Shown here: positions 1 to 6,963 of the stretch, piece after piece
Numbering within the stretch: the stretch's first letter is position 1
Layout: every line of letters starts with the position of its first letter
From: Cytophagales bacterium
GTDB lineage: Bacteria; Bacteroidota; Bacteroidia; Cytophagales; Spirosomataceae
Length of the DNA: 64,000 nucleotides
Reading direction: 5' to 3'
NCBI GenBank assembly: GCA_004292855.1
Contig: RDXN01000042.1
Span: forward strand, 1-64,000
Position numbers and translations under genes: made by a program
The notes under the pieces: generated by a model
Database searches by the model: none
The model's input: only the letters and a program-made list of their open reading frames with translations
What the model was told of the DNA's origin: nothing

Positions 1-22
1 GTTTTAAACATGATGGACCCCG

Positions 23-30
23 TATATTTG
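23..30 (+). promoter_or_regulatory. Putative -7 box for the sigma-factor unit
   Basis: TATATTTG fits the Bacteroidota -7 consensus TAnnTTTG, 76 bases before the first start codon. The -33 element would fall at or beyond the window edge. A second near-match with one extra T lies at 64-72. Confidence 0.4.
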
Positions 31-106
31 GCAGTTTCCAACCTAAATGTGAGGAAGCAACGTTACTTTTTGCCGGTTCGATGGTCCTACAAGGCAACTC
101 ATCCAG

Positions 107-706
107 ATGAAGCAATATACTGACGAGGAACTGGTACGGCTGTACGTCGAAACGCAACGAAATAGCTATTTCGAGGCTCTTTACACACGGTACTGTGACA
201 AGGTATATCGAAAATGCCTGTCGTTTACCAAAGACCCTGCTCGTGCTGAAGATTTCACGCATGACATCTTCCTGAAGTTGATTGTTAAACTTGGGGGATT
301 TAAGGAACAGGCCAAATTTTCGACCTGGCTATTTTCGGTAACGTATAATTACTGTACCGATCATACCCGCGTTCGAAAAGGGGCTGAGGTTTTGGCCGAT
401 GATATTGAGCGAATCCCTGATCCGGGCGACGACAACGAAGCAGAAATCGCCGAGATGGAGGCCGCCGGATTACGAAAAGCGTTGGAGTTTTTGAGTCCCG
501 ATGAGAAAAGTTTGTTGATGATGAAGTATCAGGACGACTTCAGCATCCGCGACATTGCCGACATGTCGAAGCTTACCGAAAGCGCAGTGAAGATGCGGTT
601 AAAGCGAGCTAAAGACAAACTTCGCAAACACTACCTCGAGGGTGTGATGATGTGGTTGCTGTTGGTATTGAAATACATGGCTACCAAATGGCCCCTACGA
701 TTCTAA
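107..706 (+). CDS. ECF-type RNA polymerase sigma factor
   Basis: A 199-residue sigma-70 family factor of the ECF type, expected to direct RNA polymerase to a small stress regulon. Region 2 spans about residues 14-90, with the run AEDFTHDIFLKL followed by KFSTWLFSVTYNYCTDHTR. Region 4 spans about 125-178, with the helix-turn-helix SIRDIADMSKLTESAVKMRL. Unlike usual ECF factors it ends in a hydrophobic tail of about 20 residues starting MMWLLLVLKYMA. It is followed after 15 bases by a 61-codon gene and then by an MscS-like channel in what looks like one unit closed by a terminator at 1731-1760. The target regulon cannot be told from sequence. Confidence 0.9.
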   Translation: MKQYTDEELVRLYVETQRNSYFEALYTRYCDKVYRKCLSFTKDPARAEDFTHDIFLKLIVKLGGFKEQAKFSTWLFSVTYNYCTDHTRVRKGAEVLADDIERIPDPGDDNEAEIAEMEAAGLRKALEFLSPDEKSLLMMKYQDDFSIRDIADMSKLTESAVKMRLKRAKDKLRKHYLEGVMMWLLLVLKYMATKWPLRF

Positions 707-721
707 TATGATTTTTTTGGT

Positions 722-907
722 ATGGAAAATTTTAAAGACATTGAGCCGGATGACTCTTGTCCACCCAATCTGAAAGGAGAGTTAATTTCAGAAATTGACT
801 CAATTCGGAACGGCCTTCGCATTGTAGACCTATACGTGGGCGACTTTCTGAGTGTCATATCTTCTTTGTTTAAATCATCGGAAAAACCACCTTCTTCACC
901 AGAATAA
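722..907 (+). CDS. Small acidic protein following the sigma factor
   Basis: A 61-residue protein of no recognised family, 15 bases after the sigma gene and 1 base before the channel start codon, so surely co-transcribed. It has an acidic N-terminus, a central run IRNGLRIVDLYVGDFL that may form a helix, and a Ser/Pro-rich end. The slot is where an anti-sigma factor is often found, but the protein is too short and lacks a membrane segment or zinc motif. Tight packing between two clear genes is the main evidence that it is real. Confidence 0.6.
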   Translation: MENFKDIEPDDSCPPNLKGELISEIDSIRNGLRIVDLYVGDFLSVISSLFKSSEKPPSSPE

Positions 908-908
908 T

Positions 909-1724
909 ATGCCTAACATTACCGAAATTCTCATAAATACATTCCAAACGCTTATTAATCAGTTTATTACGTTTGTTCCTAAACTAATTGGGGCTGTCGT
1001 CATTCTCGGTATTGGCATATTGGTTGCTAAAGCGGTAGCTGCTGTTGTAGGTAAGGTTTTGAAACAGATTGGCTTCGACCGTATTGGCGACAAACTAAAC
1101 GAGGTCGATCTAATTCGGCAGCTCCAGACCGAGATCAAGCTGAGCGAGATACTCTCCAAAGTGCTTTATTACTTTATTCTGCTTGTGTTTATCACGGCTG
1201 CGACCGAGACTTTGGGCGTTGCGGCTATCACCGGCATGGTGTTATCGCTGGTCAATTTTATTCCAAAGTTGCTTGCGGCTGCAATCATGCTACAAGTGGG
1301 TGTATTGATAGCCGATGCGCTCAAGAAAGCAGTCGTCAGCCTGTGCCAGACCTTCAAAGTAGAGTCGGGGCGGTTGCTGGGAACCATCGTGTTCTCCTTT
1401 TTCCTCATCATCACCATTATCAGCGCGTTGGGTCAGGCAGGAATCAATACCGAACTGCTGGAGTCGAGCTTTAACCTGCTCATTGGGGGCATTATTTTCG
1501 CTTTTGCCGTGGGTTACGGCATTGCCTCCCGCGATGTGATGGCCAATCTTCTGTCGTCGTTTTACTCAAAAAATCGCTATAAGGAGGGCCAAACTGTTCA
1601 GATTGATGGTGTGAAAGGCACCATTCTCAGTATTGACAATACGTCGATCACTTTGCAAACGGGCGAGACAACCACTGTCTTCCCTCTACAAACCTTACAG
1701 TCGAAAAAGGTCGAAGTTTTTTAA
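909..1724 (+). CDS. Mechanosensitive ion channel, MscS-like with TM-helix repeats
   Basis: A 271-residue inner-membrane protein. Residues 1-190 hold about four hydrophobic segments in two repeat-like blocks resembling the conserved TM-helix domain. The last part (about residues 190-271) fits an MscS beta domain, with the run GYGIASRDVMANLLSSFY and then a short beta-rich tail ending LQTLQSKKVEVF. The reading frame extends upstream to 852, but the ATG at 909 is preferred: it follows the previous stop by one base and opens directly into the first amphipathic segment. It probably relieves osmotic stress, together with mscL 1.1 kb downstream. Being behind a sigma factor suggests stress-controlled expression (inference). 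Confidence 0.8.
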   Translation: MPNITEILINTFQTLINQFITFVPKLIGAVVILGIGILVAKAVAAVVGKVLKQIGFDRIGDKLNEVDLIRQLQTEIKLSEILSKVLYYFILLVFITAATETLGVAAITGMVLSLVNFIPKLLAAAIMLQVGVLIADALKKAVVSLCQTFKVESGRLLGTIVFSFFLIITIISALGQAGINTELLESSFNLLIGGIIFAFAVGYGIASRDVMANLLSSFYSKNRYKEGQTVQIDGVKGTILSIDNTSITLQTGETTTVFPLQTLQSKKVEVF

Positions 1725-1730
1725 GAGTCG

Positions 1731-1760
1731 GACCCGCTACGTTAGCGGGTCTTTTTTTTT
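1731..1760 (+). terminator. Rho-independent terminator after the channel gene
   Basis: A perfect 9-bp stem GACCCGCTA / TAGCGGGTC with loop CGT, then nine T residues. It closes the sigma factor-channel unit. Confidence 0.92.
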
Positions 1761-1780
1761 CAACTAACAGCCGTAAAAAG

Positions 1781-2731
1781 ATGAAAACCGTAGTGCTTAC
1801 CGCAACTTTTGTGTATACTTGTTTTTTCGCGCTTGCGCAGGAAACACCAACCAAGAATTTCAGCGACACGCTCAAAATCAAGCCTGACACCACTTATTGG
1901 CAAAAGTCATTTAGTGGGGGTGTAAACTTCAATCAGGCGTCATTCAGCAATTGGCTTGGCGGGGGGGTAAACTCCACTGCACTCGGTTTAGTCGTATCAA
2001 CTCGTGCGCTCTACGAACGCGGCAAAACCTCATGGGATAATACTGGTGATTTTCAGCTTGGTTATGTGAATCAGCAGGGTTTGAGCCGTAAGGCCGCCGA
2101 TCAGTTGTTTGTCAACTCGGTGCTTGGCCAGAAGATCGCTCCCAAATGGGACATGTTTATGTCGGGTACGTTCAACACCTTTTTCGCGCCGGGCTACGCT
2201 TACGACAAGATCGCTCCCAACACGGGTCGCCAATTGATTTCGGGTTTCTTTGCTCCTGCCCAATTAACATTTGCCTGGGGTGTTGCCTATCGCCCCACCG
2301 ATTGGTTTTCGTTGCGGGTTAGCCCGTTTGCCCCACGCTTTACGTTCGTAACCGACGATGCCGTGCGCGTATCGAAGGGGGCCGATGGCCTTACCCGACC
2401 CAACCGGAATGCAACGGCCTACGGGGTGTTAGCCGGAAAAACGGCTCGTACGGAATGGCTTGCCCTGCAATTACAGGCAGCCCTGAACAAAAACGTGACG
2501 GACAACATCAATATTAACGCCCGATATCAGATGTATGCCAACTATCAGACGCTTGATGCGGTAGACCACCGGCTCGATTTGATTGCAACCGCCAAGATCA
2601 ACAAGTACCTCAGCACTACACTGGGTATTATTGCCCTGTTCGACAAAGATTTCTCACAGGATTGGCAGTTTCAGCAAACCCTGGCAATCGGCTTGTTGTA
2701 CAATACCACTACGTTTCGCAAGAAGAAGTAG
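1781..2731 (+). CDS. DUF3078 domain protein, probable outer-membrane beta barrel
   Basis: A 316-residue exported protein with a signal peptide ending in FFALAQ. It matches the DUF3078 family of Bacteroidota by the block WQKSFSGGVNFNQASFSNW followed by GGG and by alternating beta strands to the end (last residues TTTFRKKK). The fold is probably a beta barrel or beta-rich envelope protein; no activity is known for the family. It stands alone between a strong terminator and mscL. No clear promoter box was seen in the short upstream gap. Confidence 0.8.
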   Translation: MKTVVLTATFVYTCFFALAQETPTKNFSDTLKIKPDTTYWQKSFSGGVNFNQASFSNWLGGGVNSTALGLVVSTRALYERGKTSWDNTGDFQLGYVNQQGLSRKAADQLFVNSVLGQKIAPKWDMFMSGTFNTFFAPGYAYDKIAPNTGRQLISGFFAPAQLTFAWGVAYRPTDWFSLRVSPFAPRFTFVTDDAVRVSKGADGLTRPNRNATAYGVLAGKTARTEWLALQLQAALNKNVTDNININARYQMYANYQTLDAVDHRLDLIATAKINKYLSTTLGIIALFDKDFSQDWQFQQTLAIGLLYNTTTFRKKK

Positions 2732-2793
2732 AACCGTTGGCTCAGGCGTGTCTTAGTTTTCAATTAAAATCTGCTAGACTTGTTGACAACTAA

Positions 2794-2812
2794 GAAAGTG
2801 TTCCTCACTTTC
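2794..2812 (+). terminator. Short stem-loop between the DUF3078 gene and mscL
   Basis: A perfect 7-bp stem GAAAGTG / CACTTTC with loop TTCCT and only a weak T run after it. It could be a weak terminator or a leader structure for mscL. Confidence 0.35.
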
Positions 2813-2854
2813 AGGTCTTTAAAATCTTGTTTTCCTACCTAAACTGTCTGTAAC

Positions 2855-3184
2855 ATGCTTAAAGAATTTCGTACGTTTATTTCACAGGGTAATGTTTTAG
2901 ACCTTGCTGTAGGCTTGGTTATCGGTGCCGCGTTTGGCAAAATCGTTACGTCGCTAGTCGAAGACATCATCAATCCGGTGGTTGGGCTTGCTTTGGGTGG
3001 GGTTGATTTCAGTCAAATGAAATTGGTCTTGAAAGAGGCTGCGGGTGCTACACCCGAAGTAGCTATCCGGTATGGCAATTTCATGAATACCGTTATCCAG
3101 TTTGTGGTGGTTGCCTGGGTTATTTTCATGATCGTCAAAGCCGCCAACCGGGCGCGTCTGTCGAACTCAATGGGTGCTAAATAA
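2855..3184 (+). CDS. mscL: Large-conductance mechanosensitive channel, lacking the C-terminal bundle
   Basis: MscL forms the inner-membrane pore that opens under severe hypo-osmotic shock. The sequence shows the N-terminal amphipathic helix [14 protein letters not shown]1 with [20 protein letters not shown], a periplasmic loop, and TM2 with [17 protein letters not shown]. At 109 residues it stops soon after TM2 and lacks the charged linker and the LLTEIRDLL-type helix that end typical MscL proteins of about 136 residues. No continuation is seen in another frame, because the next bases form a terminator. Deletion of this bundle in E. coli MscL is known to leave a working channel, so function is likely kept. 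Confidence 0.93.
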   Translation: MLKEFRTFISQGNVLDLAVGLVIGAAFGKIVTSLVEDIINPVVGLALGGVDFSQMKLVLKEAAGATPEVAIRYGNFMNTVIQFVVVAWVIFMIVKAANRARLSNSMGAK

Positions 3185-3210
3185 CAGGCGTATTGATTTT
3201 GCAATTTGTG

Positions 3211-3240
3211 GCCCTGCCTCTATAGGCAGGGCTTTTTGTT
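3211..3240 (+). terminator. Rho-independent terminator after mscL
   Basis: A perfect 9-bp stem GCCCTGCCT / AGGCAGGGC with loop CTAT, followed by five T residues. It separates mscL from the murD cluster. Confidence 0.93.
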
Positions 3241-3273
3241 TTACAGGATCACGCACTGCTTCGGCTTCTTCTG

Positions 3274-3281
3274 TATTTTTG
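3274..3281 (+). promoter_or_regulatory. Putative -7 box for murD, abutting the start codon
   Basis: TATTTTTG matches TAnnTTTG and ends 5 bases before the murD ATG at 3287. The transcription start would fall at or next to the start codon, implying a leaderless mRNA. No clear TTG was seen at -33. Confidence 0.55.
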
Positions 3282-3286
3282 CCGGT

Positions 3287-4630
3287 ATGGAAGGGCAAAG
3301 CATAGTTATTCTGGGTGGTGGAGAAAGCGGTGTCGGTGCCGCGCTGCTCGCTAAAGCGAAGGGATTTCAGGTGTTTTTGTCAGACCGGGGTACGCTCAAG
3401 GAATCGTACCGTAACGAACTACGCCAAAACAGCATCGACTTTGAGGAGGGCATCCACACAGAAGAGCGTGTGTTACAGGCTAACCTGATCGTAAAAAGCC
3501 CCGGCATTCCCGATACGGTCCCGTTGGTTCAGAAACTTCGCGAAAGAGGGACGCCCGTGATTGGCGAAATCGAGTTTGCCGCCCGCTACACCAACGCCAA
3601 ACTAGTGGGCATCACGGGCAGCAATGGTAAAACGACCACCACACTCCTTATTTATCACCTACTCAAAACGGCTGGCCTGAACGTTGGGTTAGCCGGCAAT
3701 GTGGGCGACAGTTTTGCCAAACAGGTACTCCATAATGTGTTCGATTGGTATGTGCTTGAACTGAGCAGTTTTCAGCTTGATACCATGTACGACACCCGGC
3801 TTAACGTGGCTGTGTTGCTCAACATTACACCCGACCACCTCGACCGTTACGGCTACGTATTTCAGAACTACGTGGAGGCTAAGTTCCGTATTTTACAGAA
3901 CATGCAAGCCGATGACTCGTTCATCTATTTCCGCGAGAATCCGGCCATTGCGACTGAGTTGACTAAACGCGCCGTTTTGCCGCGTAAATTGCCTATTTCG
4001 CTGGAGCAATCTGTAGAACCGGGCGGCTATTTCCTGAACGATACACTCTACACCCAAACGGATATGGCATCGTTCGCGCTACCCGTAGCAGATTTGCCTT
4101 TGAAGGGTCCACACAACGCCATCAACATGGTGGCGGCTGTGTTGGCGGCTCAGTCGGTAGGTGCCTCTTCGGAAGCCATCGCCGAGGGTTTGCAAACCTT
4201 TCAGAACGCAGCCCACCGGCTCGAACCGGCGGGCGTAGTAGGTGGGGTAACGTTTATAAACGACTCCAAAGCGACCAATGTTGACTCGGTGTTTTACGCC
4301 CTTGCCAGCATGACGACACCAACGGTCTGGATTGCGGGCGGGCAAGACAAGGGCAACGACTACAGCCAACTCGACGACCTCGCCCGTCAACGCGTCAAGG
4401 CCCTAATCTGCCTTGGTAAAGACAATACCAAACTGGTTGCTCATTTTACCAATATGATCCCGCAGATTTTTGAAACCCGAAGTGTAACCGAGGCCGTGCA
4501 GAAAAGCCTCGAATGGGCCGCACCGGGCGAAACGGTGCTTCTATCGCCTGCCTGCGCCAGTTTCGATTTGTTCAGAAATTACGAAGATCGGGGAGAACAA
4601 TTTAAGTTGGCAGTAAACAGTTTGCAGTAG
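3287..4630 (+). CDS. murD: UDP-N-acetylmuramoyl-L-alanine--D-glutamate ligase
   Basis: MurD adds D-glutamate to UDP-MurNAc-L-Ala in the cytoplasm, in the stem-peptide pathway. The 447-residue protein has the N-terminal UDP-binding loop ILGGGESGVGAALLA, the ATP loop ITGSNGKTTT near residue 110, the central motif LNITPDHLDRYG and the C-terminal NDSKATNVDS. The frame is open upstream to 3206, but that stretch encodes the mscL terminator, so the ATG at 3287, just after a -7 box, is taken. It heads the run murD-ftsW-murG-murC-ftsQ-ftsA-ftsZ. Its last codons and stop lie in a heptamer inverted repeat. Confidence 0.97.
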   Translation: MEGQSIVILGGGESGVGAALLAKAKGFQVFLSDRGTLKESYRNELRQNSIDFEEGIHTEERVLQANLIVKSPGIPDTVPLVQKLRERGTPVIGEIEFAARYTNAKLVGITGSNGKTTTTLLIYHLLKTAGLNVGLAGNVGDSFAKQVLHNVFDWYVLELSSFQLDTMYDTRLNVAVLLNITPDHLDRYGYVFQNYVEAKFRILQNMQADDSFIYFRENPAIATELTKRAVLPRKLPISLEQSVEPGGYFLNDTLYTQTDMASFALPVADLPLKGPHNAINMVAAVLAAQSVGASSEAIAEGLQTFQNAAHRLEPAGVVGGVTFINDSKATNVDSVFYALASMTTPTVWIAGGQDKGNDYSQLDDLARQRVKALICLGKDNTKLVAHFTNMIPQIFETRSVTEAVQKSLEWAAPGETVLLSPACASFDLFRNYEDRGEQFKLAVNSLQ

Positions 4631-4701
4631 GCAATGCCCACACAAGGTTACTGCCAACTGTTTACTGCTTACTGCCAAATGTTTACTACCAACTGCATAG
4701 T
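4605..4701. repeat. Heptamer inverted-array repeat between murD and ftsW
   Basis: Left arm 4605-4632 is four tandem 7-mers of form AGTnnnC. Right arm 4646-4701 is eight 7-mers mostly of form GnnnACT, the reverse complement. GCAGTAAACAGT at 4610-4621 pairs perfectly with 4657-4668. The murD stop codon lies in the left arm, and the ftsW start follows the right arm directly. Confidence 0.85.
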
Positions 4702-4704
4702 GTC

Positions 4705-5871
4705 ATGACCTTTTCCCTTCGCGACTGGATACGGGACAACCTCAAGGGCGACCGCCAAATTTGGTGGGTCGTGCTGTTTTTGTCGATAATGAGTGTGCTG
4801 GTGGTGTATAGTGCCACCGGGACGATGGCTTACCAGAAAATGGAAGGCAACACCGAGATGTATTTGCTCAAACACGGCGGGCTGGTGGTGCTAGGGCTAG
4901 TATGCATGTTTTTTGCCCACAAAATCAACTACGTCTACTACGCCCGTCTGTCTAAATTTGGCATGTGGTTATCGGTACCGTTGTTGCTTTCGGCATTTTT
5001 CATGGGCACGAACCTGAACGATGCCAACCGCTGGTTGACGATCCCGATCATCAATCAAACCTTTCAACCGTCCGACCTTGCCAAACTTGCGCTGATCTCC
5101 AATCTGGCGGCTATGTTAGCCAAACGGCAACGCGTGGTTTATGAGCCGCGTGTGTTGGCCAACATGATTGTCTGGATCGGTATTATCTGCGCCCTTATTA
5201 TTCTCTCGAATACCTCAACGGCCTTGCTGTTGGGCCTTACCTGCTTCCTGCTTATGTATATTGGGCGGGTACCTATGCGCTACCTGACGGGTATGGTGGT
5301 CGTGTGTGTGGTGCTGGGCAGCATTGGCCTGGTGTTGGGGCAGCGGTTCGGAACGGCGAGTAACCGGATCAAAACGTTTGTGGGGCAACTGGAAGGGGCG
5401 GGCAAGAGCGTTGCTCAGAAAGATGTGAACGACCCAACCCTTTTCCAGCAACATCAGGGCTACATCGCCATGGCTAACGGCGGCATTTACGGGCAGGGAC
5501 CGGGCCAAAGTCAGCAACGGAACTTCCTGCCTCACCCCTACTCCGACTTTATCTTTGCCATTATCGTTGAAGAATATGGGTTGATTGGCGGCCTTGCCGT
5601 TGTGGCGGCCTACTTGTGGTTGTTGGCGCGGGGCCTGCGAGCTATCCGCAAAAGCACACGTCCGTTTGGGGGTCTGCTGTCGGCAGGGTTAACGTTTAGC
5701 ATTGTGTTACAGGCTATTATCAACATGGCCGTTGCCGTGGGTATTGCGCCCGTAACAGGTTTGCCCCTGCCGTTGCTGAGCATGGGCGGTACGTCGCTGC
5801 TGTTTACGGGCACAGCCATTGGGATTGTATTGAGTGTCAGCCGCGACGAGGCTGATGAAAGCAAATTATAA
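4705..5871 (+). CDS. ftsW: Lipid II polymerase / septal SEDS protein
   Basis: A SEDS-family glycosyltransferase that polymerises lipid II at the division septum with its FtsI partner. The 388-residue protein has about ten membrane segments. Family marks include the LVVYSATGTMAYQ region after TM1, NDANRWLTIP with FQPSDLAKLALI, the loop YGQGPGQSQQRNFLPHPYSDFIFAII, whose core GQGPGQSQ is the conserved GxGxGxS-like signature, and GLPLPLLSMGGTSLLF near the C-terminus. It starts at an ATG just after the heptamer repeat and is followed by murG after three bases. The partner ftsI is not in the window. Confidence 0.95.
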   Translation: MTFSLRDWIRDNLKGDRQIWWVVLFLSIMSVLVVYSATGTMAYQKMEGNTEMYLLKHGGLVVLGLVCMFFAHKINYVYYARLSKFGMWLSVPLLLSAFFMGTNLNDANRWLTIPIINQTFQPSDLAKLALISNLAAMLAKRQRVVYEPRVLANMIVWIGIICALIILSNTSTALLLGLTCFLLMYIGRVPMRYLTGMVVVCVVLGSIGLVLGQRFGTASNRIKTFVGQLEGAGKSVAQKDVNDPTLFQQHQGYIAMANGGIYGQGPGQSQQRNFLPHPYSDFIFAIIVEEYGLIGGLAVVAAYLWLLARGLRAIRKSTRPFGGLLSAGLTFSIVLQAIINMAVAVGIAPVTGLPLPLLSMGGTSLLFTGTAIGIVLSVSRDEADESKL

Positions 5872-5874
5872 CGT

Positions 5875-6963
5875 ATGCGAATTATCATCAGCGGGGGCGG
5901 AACGGGCGGTCATATTTACCCGGCCATCGCCATTGCCAACGAACTAAAAACCCTTGACCCTTCCACCGAAATCTTGTTTGTGGGGGCCGAGGGCAAGATG
6001 GAAATGGAGAAAGTACCCCGTGCGGGTTACCGTATCGAGGGTCTTCCGGTTGTGGGCATTAAACGCGAACTGACGCTCGACAACCTTGCCTTTCCGTTCA
6101 AGTTAGGCCGGAGTCTCTGGCGTGCCCGCCAACTGGTGCGCACTTTCCGGCCCGACGCGGCTGTGGGCGTGGGTGGCTACGCGAGCGGACCAACCTTGTT
6201 GGCCGCTAGCATGACTGGTATTCCAACCCTAATTCAGGAGCAAAATTCCTACGCAGGCCTAACCAACAAAGTGCTGGCTCGCTGGGCAAAACGCATTTGT
6301 GTGGCATATCCCGGTATGGACGCGTTTTTCCCGCCCGAAAAAATTATCGTTACGGGCAACCCCGTTCGGAAAGACATTCAGCAAGCGGAGGAGCAGGTAG
6401 TGGCCGGTCGGGCGCAGTTTGGGCTGGACCCTGGCAAGCCAACATTACTGGTCATTGGCGGCAGTCAGGGAGCGCGGAGCATCAACGAAAGTATCGAGGC
6501 AGGGTTGGGGCAACTTATTGAGGCTGGTGTGCAGGTGGTTTGGCAAACGGGACCGGCTTTCATCGAGCGGGCGCGGGCGGCTGTGCAGGCCACAGGCTCG
6601 TTGCTTATCAAACCGTTCGACTTCATTTACGAGATGGACCGGGCCTACGCCGTTGCCGACGCCGTGGTGTCGCGGGCGGGGGCCTTGTCGGTGTCGGAGT
6701 TGTGTTTGGTGGGTCGTCCGGCTATTTTGGTGCCCTTCCCGGCCGCTTCGGAAGATCACCAAACCAAAAACGCCATGAGCCTGGTGGACAGGAACGCGGC
6801 CTTGCTTGTGCGCGATGCACAGGCCCGCACGACCCTCGTGGGCGAGGCCTTATCATTACTCAACAACGTCGACCAGCGCGCCATCCTGATCAAACAAATC
6901 AAACTCCTCGCGCGCCCCAACGCGGGCCGGGACATTGCAAACGAGATATTGAAACTCCGATGA
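5875..6963 (+). CDS. murG: UDP-GlcNAc transferase making lipid II
   Basis: MurG transfers GlcNAc from UDP-GlcNAc to lipid I on the inner face of the membrane. The 362-residue GT-B protein begins with IIISGGGTGGHIYPAIAIA, the glycine-rich loop of the family, followed by VGVGGYASGPTLLAA and QEQNSYAGLTNK. The C-terminal half carries LLVIGGSQGARSIN and, for the donor nucleotide, VSRAGALSVSEL and PFPAASEDHQTKNA. The gene starts three bases after ftsW and overlaps murC by four bases (ATGA), so translational coupling is likely. Confidence 0.97.
   Translation: MRIIISGGGTGGHIYPAIAIANELKTLDPSTEILFVGAEGKMEMEKVPRAGYRIEGLPVVGIKRELTLDNLAFPFKLGRSLWRARQLVRTFRPDAAVGVGGYASGPTLLAASMTGIPTLIQEQNSYAGLTNKVLARWAKRICVAYPGMDAFFPPEKIIVTGNPVRKDIQQAEEQVVAGRAQFGLDPGKPTLLVIGGSQGARSINESIEAGLGQLIEAGVQVVWQTGPAFIERARAAVQATGSLLIKPFDFIYEMDRAYAVADAVVSRAGALSVSELCLVGRPAILVPFPAASEDHQTKNAMSLVDRNAALLVRDAQARTTLVGEALSLLNNVDQRAILIKQIKLLARPNAGRDIANEILKLR

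Noticed and set aside
722-907. The 61-residue protein as a classical anti-sigma factor
   Set aside because: No zinc motif, no membrane helix and too short; only its position suggests such a role.
6540-6959. Upstream in-frame extension of murC through murG
   Set aside because: The extension overlaps murG in another frame and reads as Gly/Arg-rich nonsense. The MurC family start matches the ATG at 6960.
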